A stretch of 64,000 bases of DNA from Vulcanisaeta souniana JCM 11219 (GCF_026000775.1 NZ_AP026830.1:1697056-1761055); one strand, 5' to 3'. Counted from the first letter of the stretch, positions 49,963-59,906 are shown. Translations and numbers: made by a program. Notes: generated from the letters alone by a model not told the origin.

Positions 49963-52695
49963 GTGTCTAAGAACCTACCTAATCCCTGGAATACCCTAAG
50001 CATGATGGATGTTGGTAACGTTAAGGTCCATTACTACTCACTAAGGGCGCTTGAGAGGGAGGGATTTGATATTGCCAGGTTCCCATATACAATAAAGGTC
50101 TTCATAGAGAACCTACTTAGGAATTACGATGGGCAAGCCGTTACCAGGGAGGATATCGAGAACCTACTGCACTGGAACCCGAAGAACCCAGGCACTAAGG
50201 AGGTCCCGATAAAGGTTGCCAGGGTCTTAATGCAGGACTACACGGGAGTACCTGCCTTAGTCGACTTGGCCGTGATGAGGGAGATAGTGGCTAAGTACGG
50301 CATCGACCCAAAGGTAATTAATCCCCAGGTGCCGACGGACTTAATAATAGACCACAGTGTACAGGCCGATTACTGGGGTAGGCCTGACGCTGTTAAGTTA
50401 AACATTAAGCTTGAGGTTGAGAGGAATGCTGAAAGGTATGAATTCCTTAAGTGGGCCCAGGGTGCTTTCAGGAACTTCAGGGTTTTCCCGCCAGGCACTG
50501 GCATAATACATCAGGTGCACCTCGAGCACATTGCCAGAGTAGTGATGACAGAGGACCTAGGCGCTAACGAGAGACTTGCCTATTTCGATACCGTGGTCGG
50601 CATGGACTCGCACACCACGATGATTAATGGACTTGGCGTTGTTGGTTGGGGTGTTGGTGGCGTTGAGGCTGAGGCGGCGCTCCTTGGTCAGCCAATAGCT
50701 GTTCTTCCACCACAGGTTGTTGGCGTTAATCTATATGGTAAACCAAGACCTGGTGTCACTGCCACGGATATAGTGCTGTACATAACTGAGACGCTTAGGA
50801 AGTACAACGTGGTTGATAAGTTCGTTGAATTCTTTGGTGAGGGTGTTAAGGAGTTACCAGTTCCTGATAGGGCTACCATAGCCAACATGGCCCCCGAGTA
50901 TGGCGCGACCACGGGTCTGTTCCCGGTTGATGACCAGACATTAACGTACTTAAGACTCACTGGAAGAGACGAGTGGTTAATATCACTGGTGGAGAAGTAC
51001 TTCATGGAGCAGGGCGTATTTGGCACATCAAGGGAGAACGACATTGAGTACAGCCAAGTAATTAGCATTGATTTGTCAGCGATAGAACCTAATTTGGCTG
51101 GTCCATCACTACCATGGCAAAGGAGGTCGTTGAGTGATGTACCTAAGAGCCTTGAACCCATTATTGAGGACAGGAACAAGAAGAAGAACACCAGTGGTAG
51201 GAGGAGGGCTGTCGTAGAGATTGACGGGAAGAAGGTAGAGCTTGAGGATGGATTTGTGGCCATAGCCGCAATAACAAGCTGCACAAACACGAGTAACCCA
51301 TACTTATTAATGGCCGCTGGCTTAATTGCCAAGAAGGCCGTGGAGCTCGGTATTTCACCTCCACCGTATGTGAAGACCGTGCTTGCCCCAGGCTCGAGAG
51401 TAGTCGATGAATACCTAAGTAAAGCCGGCCTGCTTCAGTACTTGGAGAAAATTGGGTTCTACGTGACTGGCTTTGGATGCATGGTGTGCATTGGTAACAC
51501 TGGTCCTTTACCTGAACCAGTACTAAGCGCCATTAGGAACAATGATCTGATAGCTGCTGCTGTGCTCTCGGGCAATAGAAACTTCGAAAACAGGGTGCAC
51601 CCAGATGTTAGGGCTAATTATCTGGCGTCACCACCAATGGTGGTAGTCTATGCCCTTGCCGGCACAGTCAATAAGGACTTATCAAAGGACCCAGTGACAT
51701 ATACGAACAATGGCAAGCCAGTATACTTAAGGGACCTGTGGCCTAGTGATGATGAAGTCAGGGGCTATGTGGAGAGGTACGTGACTCCAGGTGAGTTTGT
51801 GGAGAAGTATACAAAGATCGGTGACCTAGTACCTGATGAGTGGAATACATTAAAGGCACCGAGTGGTGACCTATATCAATGGAATCCAAGGAACACCTAC
51901 ATAAGGAGGCCACCGTTCTTTGATGATTTCGAGCCAAATAAACTCGTTGAGGTTAGGGATATAATTGGCGCAAGGGCATTGTTGATACTTGGTGATAGCA
52001 TAACCACGGATCACATATCGCCAGCGAGCTCAATACCAGCGGACTCACCGGCTGGTAAATACCTATTGTCACTTGGGGTAAAGCCCAGTGATTTCAACAC
52101 GTTCGGCACCAGGAGGGGTAACTGGGAGGTAATGGTAAGGGGCGCATTCTGGAACAAAGGTGTTAGGAACAGGATGGGTGGTAAGGTGATTGAGGGTGGT
52201 TACACAATTCACTGGCCTGATGGGCAGTTAATGACTGTGTTCGACGCAGCCATGAAGTATAAGGAGGAGAATGTACCACTAATAATACTTGCTGGTCAGA
52301 CTTATGGAGCCGGTAGCTCAAGGGACTGGGCTGCGAAGGGTCCGAAGCTCCTGGGCATAAAGGCTGTCATTGCGAAGAGCTTCGAGAGGATACACAGGAG
52401 TAACCTGGTTGAGATGGGCATACTACCGCTTCAGTTCATGGAAGGTGAGGACGCAGATAAGCTCGGTATAACGGGTGATGAGACCTTTGACATAATAGGG
52501 CTATCCCAGGGATTAAAGCCTAGGCAGACCGTGGACCTTGTTATCCATAAGCCTGATGGTAGGGTTATTAAGACGAAGCTCCTCGTGAGACTTGATACAC
52601 CGATGGAGGTTCAGTACTTCCTTAATGGAGGCATACTACAGTACGTGCTTAGGCAAATAATTAAGAGGCATCACCAGGGAGAAGCACAGTCATAA
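49963..52695 (+). CDS. acnA: aconitate hydratase (AcnA type)
   Basis: A 910-residue TCA-cycle enzyme that converts citrate to isocitrate. The IRP/AcnA-type layout is complete: IIDHSVQADYW, FFPPGTGIIHQV-like VFPPGTGIIHQVHLE, DSHTTMINGLGVVGWGVGG, the 4Fe-4S Cys in SCTNTSNP and GFGCMVCIGNTGPL, SGNRNFENRVHP, GDSITTDHISPA, the swivelling domain NTFGTRRGNWEVM, and YGAGSSRDWAAKG. GTG start at 49963; the weak box TTAAAAA lies ~30 bases upstream. It is a single gene. Confidence 0.96.
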   Translation: MSKNLPNPWNTLSMMDVGNVKVHYYSLRALEREGFDIARFPYTIKVFIENLLRNYDGQAVTREDIENLLHWNPKNPGTKEVPIKVARVLMQDYTGVPALVDLAVMREIVAKYGIDPKVINPQVPTDLIIDHSVQADYWGRPDAVKLNIKLEVERNAERYEFLKWAQGAFRNFRVFPPGTGIIHQVHLEHIARVVMTEDLGANERLAYFDTVVGMDSHTTMINGLGVVGWGVGGVEAEAALLGQPIAVLPPQVVGVNLYGKPRPGVTATDIVLYITETLRKYNVVDKFVEFFGEGVKELPVPDRATIANMAPEYGATTGLFPVDDQTLTYLRLTGRDEWLISLVEKYFMEQGVFGTSRENDIEYSQVISIDLSAIEPNLAGPSLPWQRRSLSDVPKSLEPIIEDRNKKKNTSGRRRAVVEIDGKKVELEDGFVAIAAITSCTNTSNPYLLMAAGLIAKKAVELGISPPPYVKTVLAPGSRVVDEYLSKAGLLQYLEKIGFYVTGFGCMVCIGNTGPLPEPVLSAIRNNDLIAAAVLSGNRNFENRVHPDVRANYLASPPMVVVYALAGTVNKDLSKDPVTYTNNGKPVYLRDLWPSDDEVRGYVERYVTPGEFVEKYTKIGDLVPDEWNTLKAPSGDLYQWNPRNTYIRRPPFFDDFEPNKLVEVRDIIGARALLILGDSITTDHISPASSIPADSPAGKYLLSLGVKPSDFNTFGTRRGNWEVMVRGAFWNKGVRNRMGGKVIEGGYTIHWPDGQLMTVFDAAMKYKEENVPLIILAGQTYGAGSSRDWAAKGPKLLGIKAVIAKSFERIHRSNLVEMGILPLQFMEGEDADKLGITGDETFDIIGLSQGLKPRQTVDLVIHKPDGRVIKTKLLVRLDTPMEVQYFLNGGILQYVLRQIIKRHHQGEAQS

Positions 52696-52921
52696 CCTCC
52701 TAGTCATCTCCTGATAATACAATCTAAAAATCCAGTTTTTGAATTATGCTTAGGTTCACCCCATACAGTAAATTGGCCTGTTAAATCTGACTTAACAATT
52801 CAACTCCCCAGTTTCACACCGGAACTTAGTTCTACCCCGGAACTTAAATGCTAATTAGGAGACTCATGATACATTCAATTTTGGCATAATTAATTAGTTA
52901 AGGTTTAAAGGGGAATTTAAT

Positions 52922-53515
52922 GTGCATAGCTCACGTATGAAGAAGGTGATTTATAAGGAGATCGAGATTACTAATAAGAGAATATCAAGGCCTAAATATG
53001 CATTGCTCTTGCTACTAATAGCCCTAATTGGCGTTGGTGCCTATATACTTACTCAGTACTCCCTCCAACACGTCTTACATAATGCTGTCCTATCATCTTA
53101 CCTAAGCATTCCGGTGGATGCTGTCGTTATTGGTGTTAGTCTTGTTCTCCTAAACAGGTACTTAATTAACCATGGCGTTATGATACCAATATTAAGGAGG
53201 AGAGTTGAGCGGACGGTCTTTATATCACCCGGCGGCGGTCGACCCATTGATGAGGAATTGATTAGGAGACATGAGGATGCCCTGAGGTTTGCCGACAGGG
53301 ATTCGGAGGGTTACGTGACTAGTTTGGCGATGCTTGGCTTTATGTATCTTCAAAATGCCATTGCTTATGGCGATAGAAGCCTTTACTTAAAGGCTAGGGA
53401 TTGCCTGAATAGGGCTAAGGATGCCATGAGGACTGTTGATGTGAACGATGAGATTAGGATACTCGTTGAGAGATTGGAGAAGGAGGTGGAGGGTAGTAGG
53501 TCTAGGTTTGAGTAG
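52922..53515 (+). CDS. two-helix membrane protein with helical cytoplasmic tail
   Basis: A 197-residue protein. A basic N-terminus is followed by two membrane helices (roughly residues 25-45 and 60-80), then a ~100-residue soluble part (EELIRRHEDALRFADRDSEG Y..., KARDCLNRAKDAMRTVD) with TPR-like helix pairs. GTG 52922 has AAAGGGG upstream. I do not recognise the family. The 226 bases before it hold two CCGGAACTTA copies 19 bases apart, of unknown meaning. Confidence 0.62.
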   Translation: MHSSRMKKVIYKEIEITNKRISRPKYALLLLLIALIGVGAYILTQYSLQHVLHNAVLSSYLSIPVDAVVIGVSLVLLNRYLINHGVMIPILRRRVERTVFISPGGGRPIDEELIRRHEDALRFADRDSEGYVTSLAMLGFMYLQNAIAYGDRSLYLKARDCLNRAKDAMRTVDVNDEIRILVERLEKEVEGSRSRFE

Positions 53516-53746
53516 GATTAATAGCCATGGGCTTAACCTGAACAGGAACCCTTCCATCTTATATGCCAGGTCCCAGAACATGCACTACAATTTTCGTACC
53601 CACCCTTGGGCATTCCTTTACTAAGCAGTGGGCCAGTGAAAGTTGTGGCTATTACGTGCCTTGCTTAACAAACTTATACGTGGATTCAATACTTTATATA
53701 GTAAATATAATAACCTTATAAACTTAACCGAGACTGTATAGATAGG

Positions 53747-54418
53747 TTAATGTAATGCTTTGGCTAACTCCATAATCTTCTGTCTCCAATCCCTCGCCTT
53801 AACAATGGCACTAGCCACCAGGACTCCCTGTGTCCCAAGTTCAACGGCCCTTTTAACATCCTCATAGCTCTCAATACCAGCTCCCGTGATGACTGGAATA
53901 CTTGGGTTAACTCTTTTAACGAGTTCCACGGTTTTCACAATGACGTCAGGCTTCTCCCTACTTACGGCCTTACCAGTGCCAATAAGCTCAGGTGGCTCAA
54001 CTGCTACTGCCGTTGGCTCAAGGGCAGCGGCAGCCGCGCTCGTGTATGGGTCCGGCGCACACACGAGAGTCTCTAGGCCGAGGTTCTTCGCCCTGTTAAC
54101 GAGCCAACCAAGGTCATTTAGGAGGAGCCTATTCTCGCTATGATTAAGTATTACTCCCGATGCTCCAGTCTCCTTAATGAACTCAAGCGGTACATGCCCC
54201 GTCCTAGCCCCAGGCTCGACTGGATCAGCGCCCTGAGCATACACGGGTATCTCCACGTTCTCAGCCACAAGTCTAAGCTCAGTAGTCGGCGGAGCAACGG
54301 CAATGGACATGCCCAACTCCCTGGAAACTGCTTCAGTAACCTTAGCAAGCTCAAGGGCCCTCCTACCAAGCACCTCCGGGTATACCTTCATGTTTATGAT
54401 AAGTATTGGTATCTTCAT
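53747..54418 (-). CDS. tpiA: triosephosphate isomerase
   Basis: A 223-residue archaeal TIM, shorter than bacterial ones as is usual in archaea. Catalytic residues are Lys in [10 protein letters not shown], His in [10 protein letters not shown], and Glu in [11 protein letters not shown]. The phosphate loop [21 protein letters not shown] and the VASAIVKA end are present. ATG 54418 is preferred over the start at 54439. It interconverts DHAP and G3P, feeding the FBP aldolase/phosphatase encoded at 25973-27178. Confidence 0.95.
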   Translation of the reverse strand: MKIPILIINMKVYPEVLGRRALELAKVTEAVSRELGMSIAVAPPTTELRLVAENVEIPVYAQGADPVEPGARTGHVPLEFIKETGASGVILNHSENRLLLNDLGWLVNRAKNLGLETLVCAPDPYTSAAAAALEPTAVAVEPPELIGTGKAVSREKPDVIVKTVELVKRVNPSIPVITGAGIESYEDVKRAVELGTQGVLVASAIVKARDWRQKIMELAKALH

Positions 54419-54567
54419 ATGCGCAATAAGCAAGACCAAGGCTTAATAAATTACTGGGTTTAATGAGAATAATGATTACACGCGCAGACTTAGACTAATT
54501 AATAATAATTCCATCCTATCTTGGTATTATTACGATATAGACGATTCATTCGACTATTGAAACAAAA

Positions 54568-54577
54568 CTTTTAAGTA
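54568..54577 (+). promoter_or_regulatory. TATA-like element for the secreted protein gene
   Basis: CTTTTAAGTA is centred 27 bases before ATG 54600, preceded by an A-rich BRE-like stretch. Confidence 0.5.
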
Positions 54578-54599
54578 TGAATATTTCCTAATCCTAAAT

Positions 54600-55649
54600 A
54601 TGCCTGATCGATGTCTATACGTAGTTATTGCCCTAATAATGGTCCTAGCTATCGTTACTACTTACCTAGGTCTAATGGTCAGTACTGAAGAATCGAGAAT
54701 AGTCTCACTACAGAACGAAGTCAATGCTCTATGGACTAATTGTACAATACCTAGACTATACTATGAAATGTGTACACAATTGGAGGAGCAGTACAATAAA
54801 CTGGTGTCAGTATATATGGGCATTGTTAATGAATCCTGCAGGTCAATGATTAGGTTCGAGCCAATACTCTATACATATACCCAGACAGGTAATAACTTCG
54901 AATTAATCTTAAACATAACAAATCTATCGAATAAGCCTATTAACTTAACTATTGGCGTATATGCGGGACCGCCAATAACTGGCGCGTTGGTATCGTATCC
55001 AACCGTAATCCTCCTACCGCCAAATACCACAATCTCATTACCCATGATGTTTGCGTTATTTAATCCTTCGAATATGTACTACGTGGGTTATAATTACCTA
55101 GGTGTATCTGTCGGTAATTATACCATGAGCGAGTTCATGCATTTAAACATGTCAATTACACTACTTCCCAATGAACTAGCCAGCTTGGGTTTACCTGCAA
55201 TCACGTACTATACCTCAATAATGAGGGTAATTCTGATTGATAAACCATTGATTGGCATTGCGATATATCGATTGTCAAGTTCTTGGTTCACACTAAGTGC
55301 TGGTAATCCGCTTCCAACTAACGTGAGTATTAATGGTTATGAAGTGCACGCATACAACGGCTCATTACTAACAACGTGTATTTTAAGTAAACCAATAATA
55401 ATTAATACAACGAGTACTATTACTGATGTATCATTACCGACTAAATCAGGTAAATTTTCGACTAAAATTAGTACGACTGCGCAAGATGGCTGGGTATCAT
55501 CATTAACCCTTTCGTCATCGGTCACCTGCGCTGTGAATTATGTATTCCCAGATAAAGTCGCTGAATTGCCCTATGGTTATGTTGTATTGATTACAAGTAT
55601 TGGGAATATGACAATACCATTGATGCCGATGTATGGCTGGTGCTTCTAG
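54600..55649 (+). CDS. signal-anchored extracellular protein of unknown function
   Basis: A 349-residue protein. An N-terminal helix (CLYVVIALIMVLAIVTTYLG) is followed by a short coiled segment and a large beta-rich outer part with many N-x-S/T sites (NITNLSNKPINLTIGVYAGP). A membrane-proximal immunoglobulin-like fold is plausible (NLTIGVYAGP, PPNTTISLPM). The gene is AT-richer than its neighbours. I do not recognise a family. Confidence 0.65.
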   Translation: MPDRCLYVVIALIMVLAIVTTYLGLMVSTEESRIVSLQNEVNALWTNCTIPRLYYEMCTQLEEQYNKLVSVYMGIVNESCRSMIRFEPILYTYTQTGNNFELILNITNLSNKPINLTIGVYAGPPITGALVSYPTVILLPPNTTISLPMMFALFNPSNMYYVGYNYLGVSVGNYTMSEFMHLNMSITLLPNELASLGLPAITYYTSIMRVILIDKPLIGIAIYRLSSSWFTLSAGNPLPTNVSINGYEVHAYNGSLLTTCILSKPIIINTTSTITDVSLPTKSGKFSTKISTTAQDGWVSSLTLSSSVTCAVNYVFPDKVAELPYGYVVLITSIGNMTIPLMPMYGWCF

Positions 55650-55709
55650 TAAATTATCGTAAATACATAGTAAGCAAAATTAGCATCATTTTATCACTAT
55701 GCTAATGAC

Positions 55710-56582
55710 TTATAACCAATCAAAGTCGTAACCACCTTCACCAGTCTCCTCCCTTATTCTGGCTAGTATATCCATTGTGCCGAGGTACGTCATGTCAGTC
55801 AGGTAAACCTCAATGTTACTTAATATTTCCCAGGTGCGTGCATAGTGAAGTATTGTCTCGACCTCGACGAGGTCCTTTGGGAATATCTCGAACACGTCCA
55901 TGCCCACGGTCAGTGGGTTGAACGTGGGTAGCACAATAATATTCGTGGAACCCGTGGCGCCTACTTCTGTATTGTACATGTTTTTCCCAAATACCGACTT
56001 ATCAACGCGTATTTTGACTATGACGGGTGCTCTCATCACGTAGCCTGTCACGTCCTGAATAAGTATTGCTGGGTGGGTGTGCCCCATTATTATCACGTCC
56101 GCATTCACGAAATCCTCAACCCTAGGCTTTGAATTGCCATGGAGTAGGAGGAGGTTTTTACCATCTTTACTCCTTATCATGAAGCCCCTGGAGTCAACGA
56201 GGTAAATATTGGACTTCGCATCACTGCTGAGTACCAGGTCTAGGTTACCATCATGGTTACCCTTGACCAGGACCACCTTGTTAAACCGGCCACTAACCCT
56301 GTTGAGGAAGTTCCTAACCTCCCTTGCACTATCAACTATACTCGCTATCTCATGCTTAATATCACCAAGTATAGCCAATGAGGTCGCCCCAGTCCCTTCG
56401 GCGAAGTCGAGGACCAACTGCGCAATCCTAGCGGATTGACTAGGAATCCTAACACCCTTCTTACCGAGCTCAACCTCAAGACCAACGTGAGTATCCGCAA
56501 TGAGTAGCCACCTCTCGCCATCCTCAGAATCCACGGCAATACCTCGAAACTCCTCAATAGACACCGCGTTATTAATTGGCAA
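55710..56582 (-). CDS. ICC-like metallophosphoesterase (COG1407 type)
   Basis: A 290-residue calcineurin-like phosphoesterase. Dinuclear metal motifs are in order: LLIADTHVGLE (DxH), AILGDIKHEIAS (GD), VLVKGNHDGNL (GNHD), LLLHGNSKP and IIMGHTHPAI (GHxH). The C-terminal ~90 residues are a family-specific extension. The protein is cytoplasmic; substrates of this group are not established. A ParA-type gene follows upstream on the same strand, 34 bases away. Confidence 0.87.
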   Translation of the reverse strand: MPINNAVSIEEFRGIAVDSEDGERWLLIADTHVGLEVELGKKGVRIPSQSARIAQLVLDFAEGTGATSLAILGDIKHEIASIVDSAREVRNFLNRVSGRFNKVVLVKGNHDGNLDLVLSSDAKSNIYLVDSRGFMIRSKDGKNLLLLHGNSKPRVEDFVNADVIIMGHTHPAILIQDVTGYVMRAPVIVKIRVDKSVFGKNMYNTEVGATGSTNIIVLPTFNPLTVGMDVFEIFPKDLVEVETILHYARTWEILSNIEVYLTDMTYLGTMDILARIREETGEGGYDFDWL

Positions 56583-56616
56583 ATTAATGCCTTAAAATCA
56601 TTTTGCGTATTAACTA

Positions 56617-57339
56617 TTAACTTAGAACCTCCTTAATCAAATACATCAACGCCTCCTTAACGCCAATACCGTACTTACCGTTGCCATCATGAACCCACCT
56701 AATGACCCAGGGATCATAGTGAACAACAACCGGCTCTGAGCTGGCAAGCTTACCCACAGCGGCAATCCACTGTCTACCCAGGGACTCCCTAAACATGTTA
56801 ATCACAGGACGACCAACATTAATCGAAAGCCTCTTAACGAAATGCAGAAGATTCCTCAGTGCAATTACTGAGCCAAGGTCCTGAATACCCACCGGATAAA
56901 CAATATCGCACATACTCAACGCCTCGGTAAATACATGGTCTAAGTTGGGCTCGAATGACGGAAAATCAACAATCACATTATCAACCCCAACCCTATCAAT
57001 TAAGTACTTAATCAACGAGTCCAACTTATCCTTGAAATCACCGTATTCATTGATAAGTGCTAAATCGCCATGTCCAGAGGGAACCAAGTAGGCAGGCCCA
57101 TGCTCCGTTGAAACAATATGAATTACCTCACTAACCTTAGATGCGTTAATCACGTAGGTAGCCAGTGTATGCCTTGGCACGCCACCAAGTAGGTTAAGTG
57201 ACGTGCTTGGATTACCCATGGCTAGGTCGATAACGGCTAGTTTAATGCCGAGCGCCGGCGCAGCCTTCGTGGTCAATATCGTCAGCGTGCTCTTACCAAC
57301 ACCGCCCTTCTGACCGGAAGCAATGCATCTAACACTCAC
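56617..57339 (-). CDS. ParA/MinD-type ATPase
   Basis: A ~240-residue ATPase. The deviant Walker A is SGQKGGVGKSTLTIL, followed by VIDLAMGNPSTSLNLLGG and the switch segment NVIVDFPSFEPNLDHV. I prefer GTG 57339 (after GAGGTG) over TTG 57360. It is in the same direction as the phosphoesterase gene, possibly co-transcribed. It differs from the ParA gene at 13590 and is not its duplicate. A PaREP1-family gene is divergent 81 bases away. Confidence 0.82.
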   Translation of the reverse strand: MSVRCIASGQKGGVGKSTLTILTTKAAPALGIKLAVIDLAMGNPSTSLNLLGGVPRHTLATYVINASKVSEVIHIVSTEHGPAYLVPSGHGDLALINEYGDFKDKLDSLIKYLIDRVGVDNVIVDFPSFEPNLDHVFTEALSMCDIVYPVGIQDLGSVIALRNLLHFVKRLSINVGRPVINMFRESLGRQWIAAVGKLASSEPVVVHYDPWVIRWVHDGNGKYGIGVKEALMYLIKEVLS

Positions 57340-57390
57340 GTCAGTATAGTAACACCTCAATTAATAAGGTACTAACGTTCATGAACAAAC

Positions 57391-57400
57391 ATTTTTAATT
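57391..57400 (+). promoter_or_regulatory. TATA-like element for the PaREP1 gene
   Basis: ATTTTTAATT is centred 25 bases before GTG 57421 and supports a leaderless start. Confidence 0.45.
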
Positions 57401-57420
57401 TTGCATCACCAATGTAAATT

Positions 57421-57897
57421 GTGGAAATACCAAAGCCAATACTCGATGAGGCGGAGAGAAAGGGAATAGACATAATTGACCTAATATCAAAGGCATTATC
57501 ACTTGACCCATCAACAACGAGTAAAGCGCATCTTGAACTCGCAGAAAAATTCCTAAATGAGGGTAGGGATTTAATCGATAGGGATCCCGTGCAGGCCAGC
57601 GAGAAGCTCTACAAGGCGGCTGAGGAGGCCATCAAGGCGATCGCCATAACCCTAGGCCTAGACGAGGCAAGGAGAGCGTCTGAGATTGGTAGGTGGACAG
57701 CGCAGTTGCTATTTGATGCTGTGGATGACGTCGCCGATAGGCTTGGTAGGAGGGAGGTCAGGTGGTGGTGGGGACGGGCATGGTTTTTACACGTGGAGGG
57801 ATTTCATGAGGCAAGGCTTAGGCCTGACCAAGTTAGAAGGGATCTGCCTGACATTGAAGCTCTCGTGAATCTCGCAAGGAGTACTTCAGGGACTTGA
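57421..57897 (+). CDS. PaREP1-family protein (HEPN-like)
   Basis: A 158-residue protein of the PaREP1 family common in Thermoproteales. The hallmark is AHLELAEKFLNEGRDLIDRD followed by PVQASEKLYKAAEEAIKAIA. The C-terminal half holds RRWWWGRAWFLHVEGFHEAR-like sequence (residues ~110-135), with WFLHVEGFHE typical of the family. The helical fold is HEPN-like; its function is unknown. A frameshifted relative lies at 31408-31597. Confidence 0.88.
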   Translation: MEIPKPILDEAERKGIDIIDLISKALSLDPSTTSKAHLELAEKFLNEGRDLIDRDPVQASEKLYKAAEEAIKAIAITLGLDEARRASEIGRWTAQLLFDAVDDVADRLGRREVRWWWGRAWFLHVEGFHEARLRPDQVRRDLPDIEALVNLARSTSGT

Positions 57898-57950
57898 TTA
57901 ATGATTCATAAGGGAAAGAAATTAATTGATGCTTTACATAATTTTAATGT

Positions 57951-58364
57951 ATGGGCCGCCAGGGGTTTAATTGCCGTATTGTCGTAATGAACCGGAGGCT
58001 CGTGATTCTTTACCTGGTTATTGCTGTGCTCTTTTTAATAACGTGGGTATTTAACATGTCTAATTTTACGGGATTAATGGCGTTTTTAATATTTCTAGTG
58101 CTTTCGTTTGTCGCCGTTAAGCCACCTAGGGTCCCGAGTAACGAGGAACGTAGATGGAGTGCGATTATTGGTATTCTTATGATTCTATTTTTCATAGTTT
58201 GTTTACCACTATCCGTTTATCTAGCCGTTAAGCAATCAGTCATTGGCTCAGTACTTATTCGCATTTCCATTAGCACTCTCTGTATTACTTCTCGGCCTAG
58301 TAATTACTTCGTATATAAGGTGTGGCATGTGTCCCTGAGTTACATGGTCATAAATTATTTTTAG
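57951..58364 (+). CDS. small membrane protein, possibly frameshifted at its C-terminus
   Basis: The 137-residue frame has three membrane helices (starting MNRRLVILYLVIAVLFLITW; ATG 57987 is an alternative start). After VYLAVKQS the sequence becomes polar and unlike a membrane protein (LIRISISTLCITSRP). The neighbouring frame from 58225 to TGA 58336-58338 instead reads a clean fourth helix, YLFAFPLALSVLLLGLVITS. A one-base change near 58225-58250 would give a four-helix protein. The family is not recognised. Confidence 0.5.
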   Translation: MGRQGFNCRIVVMNRRLVILYLVIAVLFLITWVFNMSNFTGLMAFLIFLVLSFVAVKPPRVPSNEERRWSAIIGILMILFFIVCLPLSVYLAVKQSVIGSVLIRISISTLCITSRPSNYFVYKVWHVSLSYMVINYF

Positions 58365-58386
58365 CCCTTGATACGGGTGTTTCTCC

Positions 58387-59841
58387 GTGGGTGGATATAG
58401 TTATAGGGTTAGGATTAGGGGTAAGTATGCTACTGCCATTAGTAAGTTGGCGCTTGATCTTGGTTACACCATTGTTCAGGCCTCTGATGTGATAATTAGT
58501 AGGTTTAATATTAATGTTAATAACTCCGCGCCTGATGTTACGATTAAGGATTCAGAGAGAGTTCCTGGGGCGTTAACGGTCATGGGTAAGTGCAGTGCGG
58601 TTAATGATGTTGTTGATAACCTGCTCAGGGTTGTTGAGAAGGAGGCGTTGGTTTGGAGGTCTGTGGTTCCTCTTCATAGGGTTGTTATGGGTATTGTCAG
58701 TGTTGTTGATGGCAATTACCTGGTTGATGTTGGTGGTGGCATTAGGGCTTTGCTTAGGTCGCCAAGTGGTGCGTATAGCAATGGTGATGTGATTCCAGTT
58801 GTTATAAGTAGGACTAGGGTTTACCCGAGTGATGAGTTGGTGGCAATACCGGGCATTAGGGTTGATACTGAGCATGTCTCGATAGTACCGGGTAGTGGTA
58901 CCGTATTATTTAGTAGTCACATTAAGAATTATGAGACGAGGCAGACACTACTAAAGGTTGGTCTTAGGTACATCGGTAAACTGAGCGGTTATAGTATTAA
59001 GTGGAGGAGTAGTGCTCAGTTCCTCACTGAGAACGATGCAGTTAGAGAAATAGAGAACGCATTGAACATTTTCAATGAGGTGAATCACGCAAGTAAGTCG
59101 TCAACACCATATACGATACTACAGGAAGGCGAATGCATCACTGAGATCATGCTCAATGGCAGGGCTAAGCTCCTGCTCGATAATGTCAGGAATAATGTTA
59201 TGCCGACAATAATGGGTCACCATACGTATAAGACGCTTAGGAGGAATACGGCATTGCTGGACCTTGTTGAATCATTCCTTAGCCACTGCAGTGATAGGGC
59301 TAGATTTAGTGCTGAGTTCATGAAGCAATTAATGAGCAAGAAGTATAGGGTCGGTATTATACACATTAAACCAAGTGGTGAAGTTATTAAGCTCGGTAAC
59401 GCCGATGTGCTTAAACTCGAGCCTGATGATGTTGTTTTAATGCGTAGGTTGAGGGGTGGTGGTTTCCTTGACGGCCTCGGTCTCCCTAAGGAGGAGGGTG
59501 ATATGGCAATAACCTGCTCAGCGATTGGTAATGAATATCTAACTCACGTCTATGTTGATCATGCTTGGAGGCCTAAGGGTATTTACATAAATATTAACAC
59601 ACCCATTGAGTTCACTGGAGGTAATATTCTGTACATTGACCTTGCCGTTGATATTGTTAAGAGGTGGAGCTCAACGGAGGCCAGGGTTATTGATTACGAT
59701 GAGTATAAGTCATACGTAAACATGGGCGCATTACCAAGCAAATTACAGGCTAGGGTTGAGAAGCTAATGAATGAGTTATTAGGGAATGTGCATAGGCTTG
59801 GCGAGGAATGCCTCAATAAGGCCAAGGAATTAACTGGATAA
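58387..59841 (+). CDS. fau-1: FAU-1-type RNA-binding protein/ribonuclease (RNase E/G-like)
   Basis: A 484-residue protein with the FAU-1 layout. An N-terminal sheet precedes an S1-like domain (HRVVMGIVSVVDGNYLVDVG, VIPVVISRTRVYPSDELVAI PG). The middle part has KVGLRYIGKLSGYSIKWRSS A with a conserved Arg-rich pattern. A C-terminal DUF402-type domain (DMAITCSAIGNEYLTHVYVD HAW, GIYININTPIEF, YIDLAVDIV) closes it. Archaeal members bind AU-rich RNA and cut RNA, including 5S rRNA precursors. GTG 58387 is the start. The IS607 element begins ~10 bases past its stop. Confidence 0.88.
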   Translation: MGGYSYRVRIRGKYATAISKLALDLGYTIVQASDVIISRFNINVNNSAPDVTIKDSERVPGALTVMGKCSAVNDVVDNLLRVVEKEALVWRSVVPLHRVVMGIVSVVDGNYLVDVGGGIRALLRSPSGAYSNGDVIPVVISRTRVYPSDELVAIPGIRVDTEHVSIVPGSGTVLFSSHIKNYETRQTLLKVGLRYIGKLSGYSIKWRSSAQFLTENDAVREIENALNIFNEVNHASKSSTPYTILQEGECITEIMLNGRAKLLLDNVRNNVMPTIMGHHTYKTLRRNTALLDLVESFLSHCSDRARFSAEFMKQLMSKKYRVGIIHIKPSGEVIKLGNADVLKLEPDDVVLMRRLRGGGFLDGLGLPKEEGDMAITCSAIGNEYLTHVYVDHAWRPKGIYININTPIEFTGGNILYIDLAVDIVKRWSSTEARVIDYDEYKSYVNMGALPSKLQARVEKLMNELLGNVHRLGEECLNKAKELTG

Positions 59842-59850
59842 TCTCCGTTT

Positions 59851-59906
59851 GTCCCTAGAGGGTCGTTCTCGGCATTTTGTGGTTGTTTAGGGTCACCTCT
59901 AGGGAC
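59851..59906. repeat. right-end inverted repeat of the IS607 element
   Basis: GTCCCTAGAGG (59851-59861) and CCTCTAGGGAC (59896-59906) form a perfect 11-bp inverted repeat with a 34-base loop. It includes the tnpB stop. It is likely both a transposase-binding site and the final omegaRNA hairpin. Confidence 0.85.

Noticed and set aside
52819-52847. Two CCGGAACTTA copies 19 bases apart, possible operator
   Set aside because: Only two short copies, over 70 bases from the next start, with no dyad symmetry. A chance repeat is likely.
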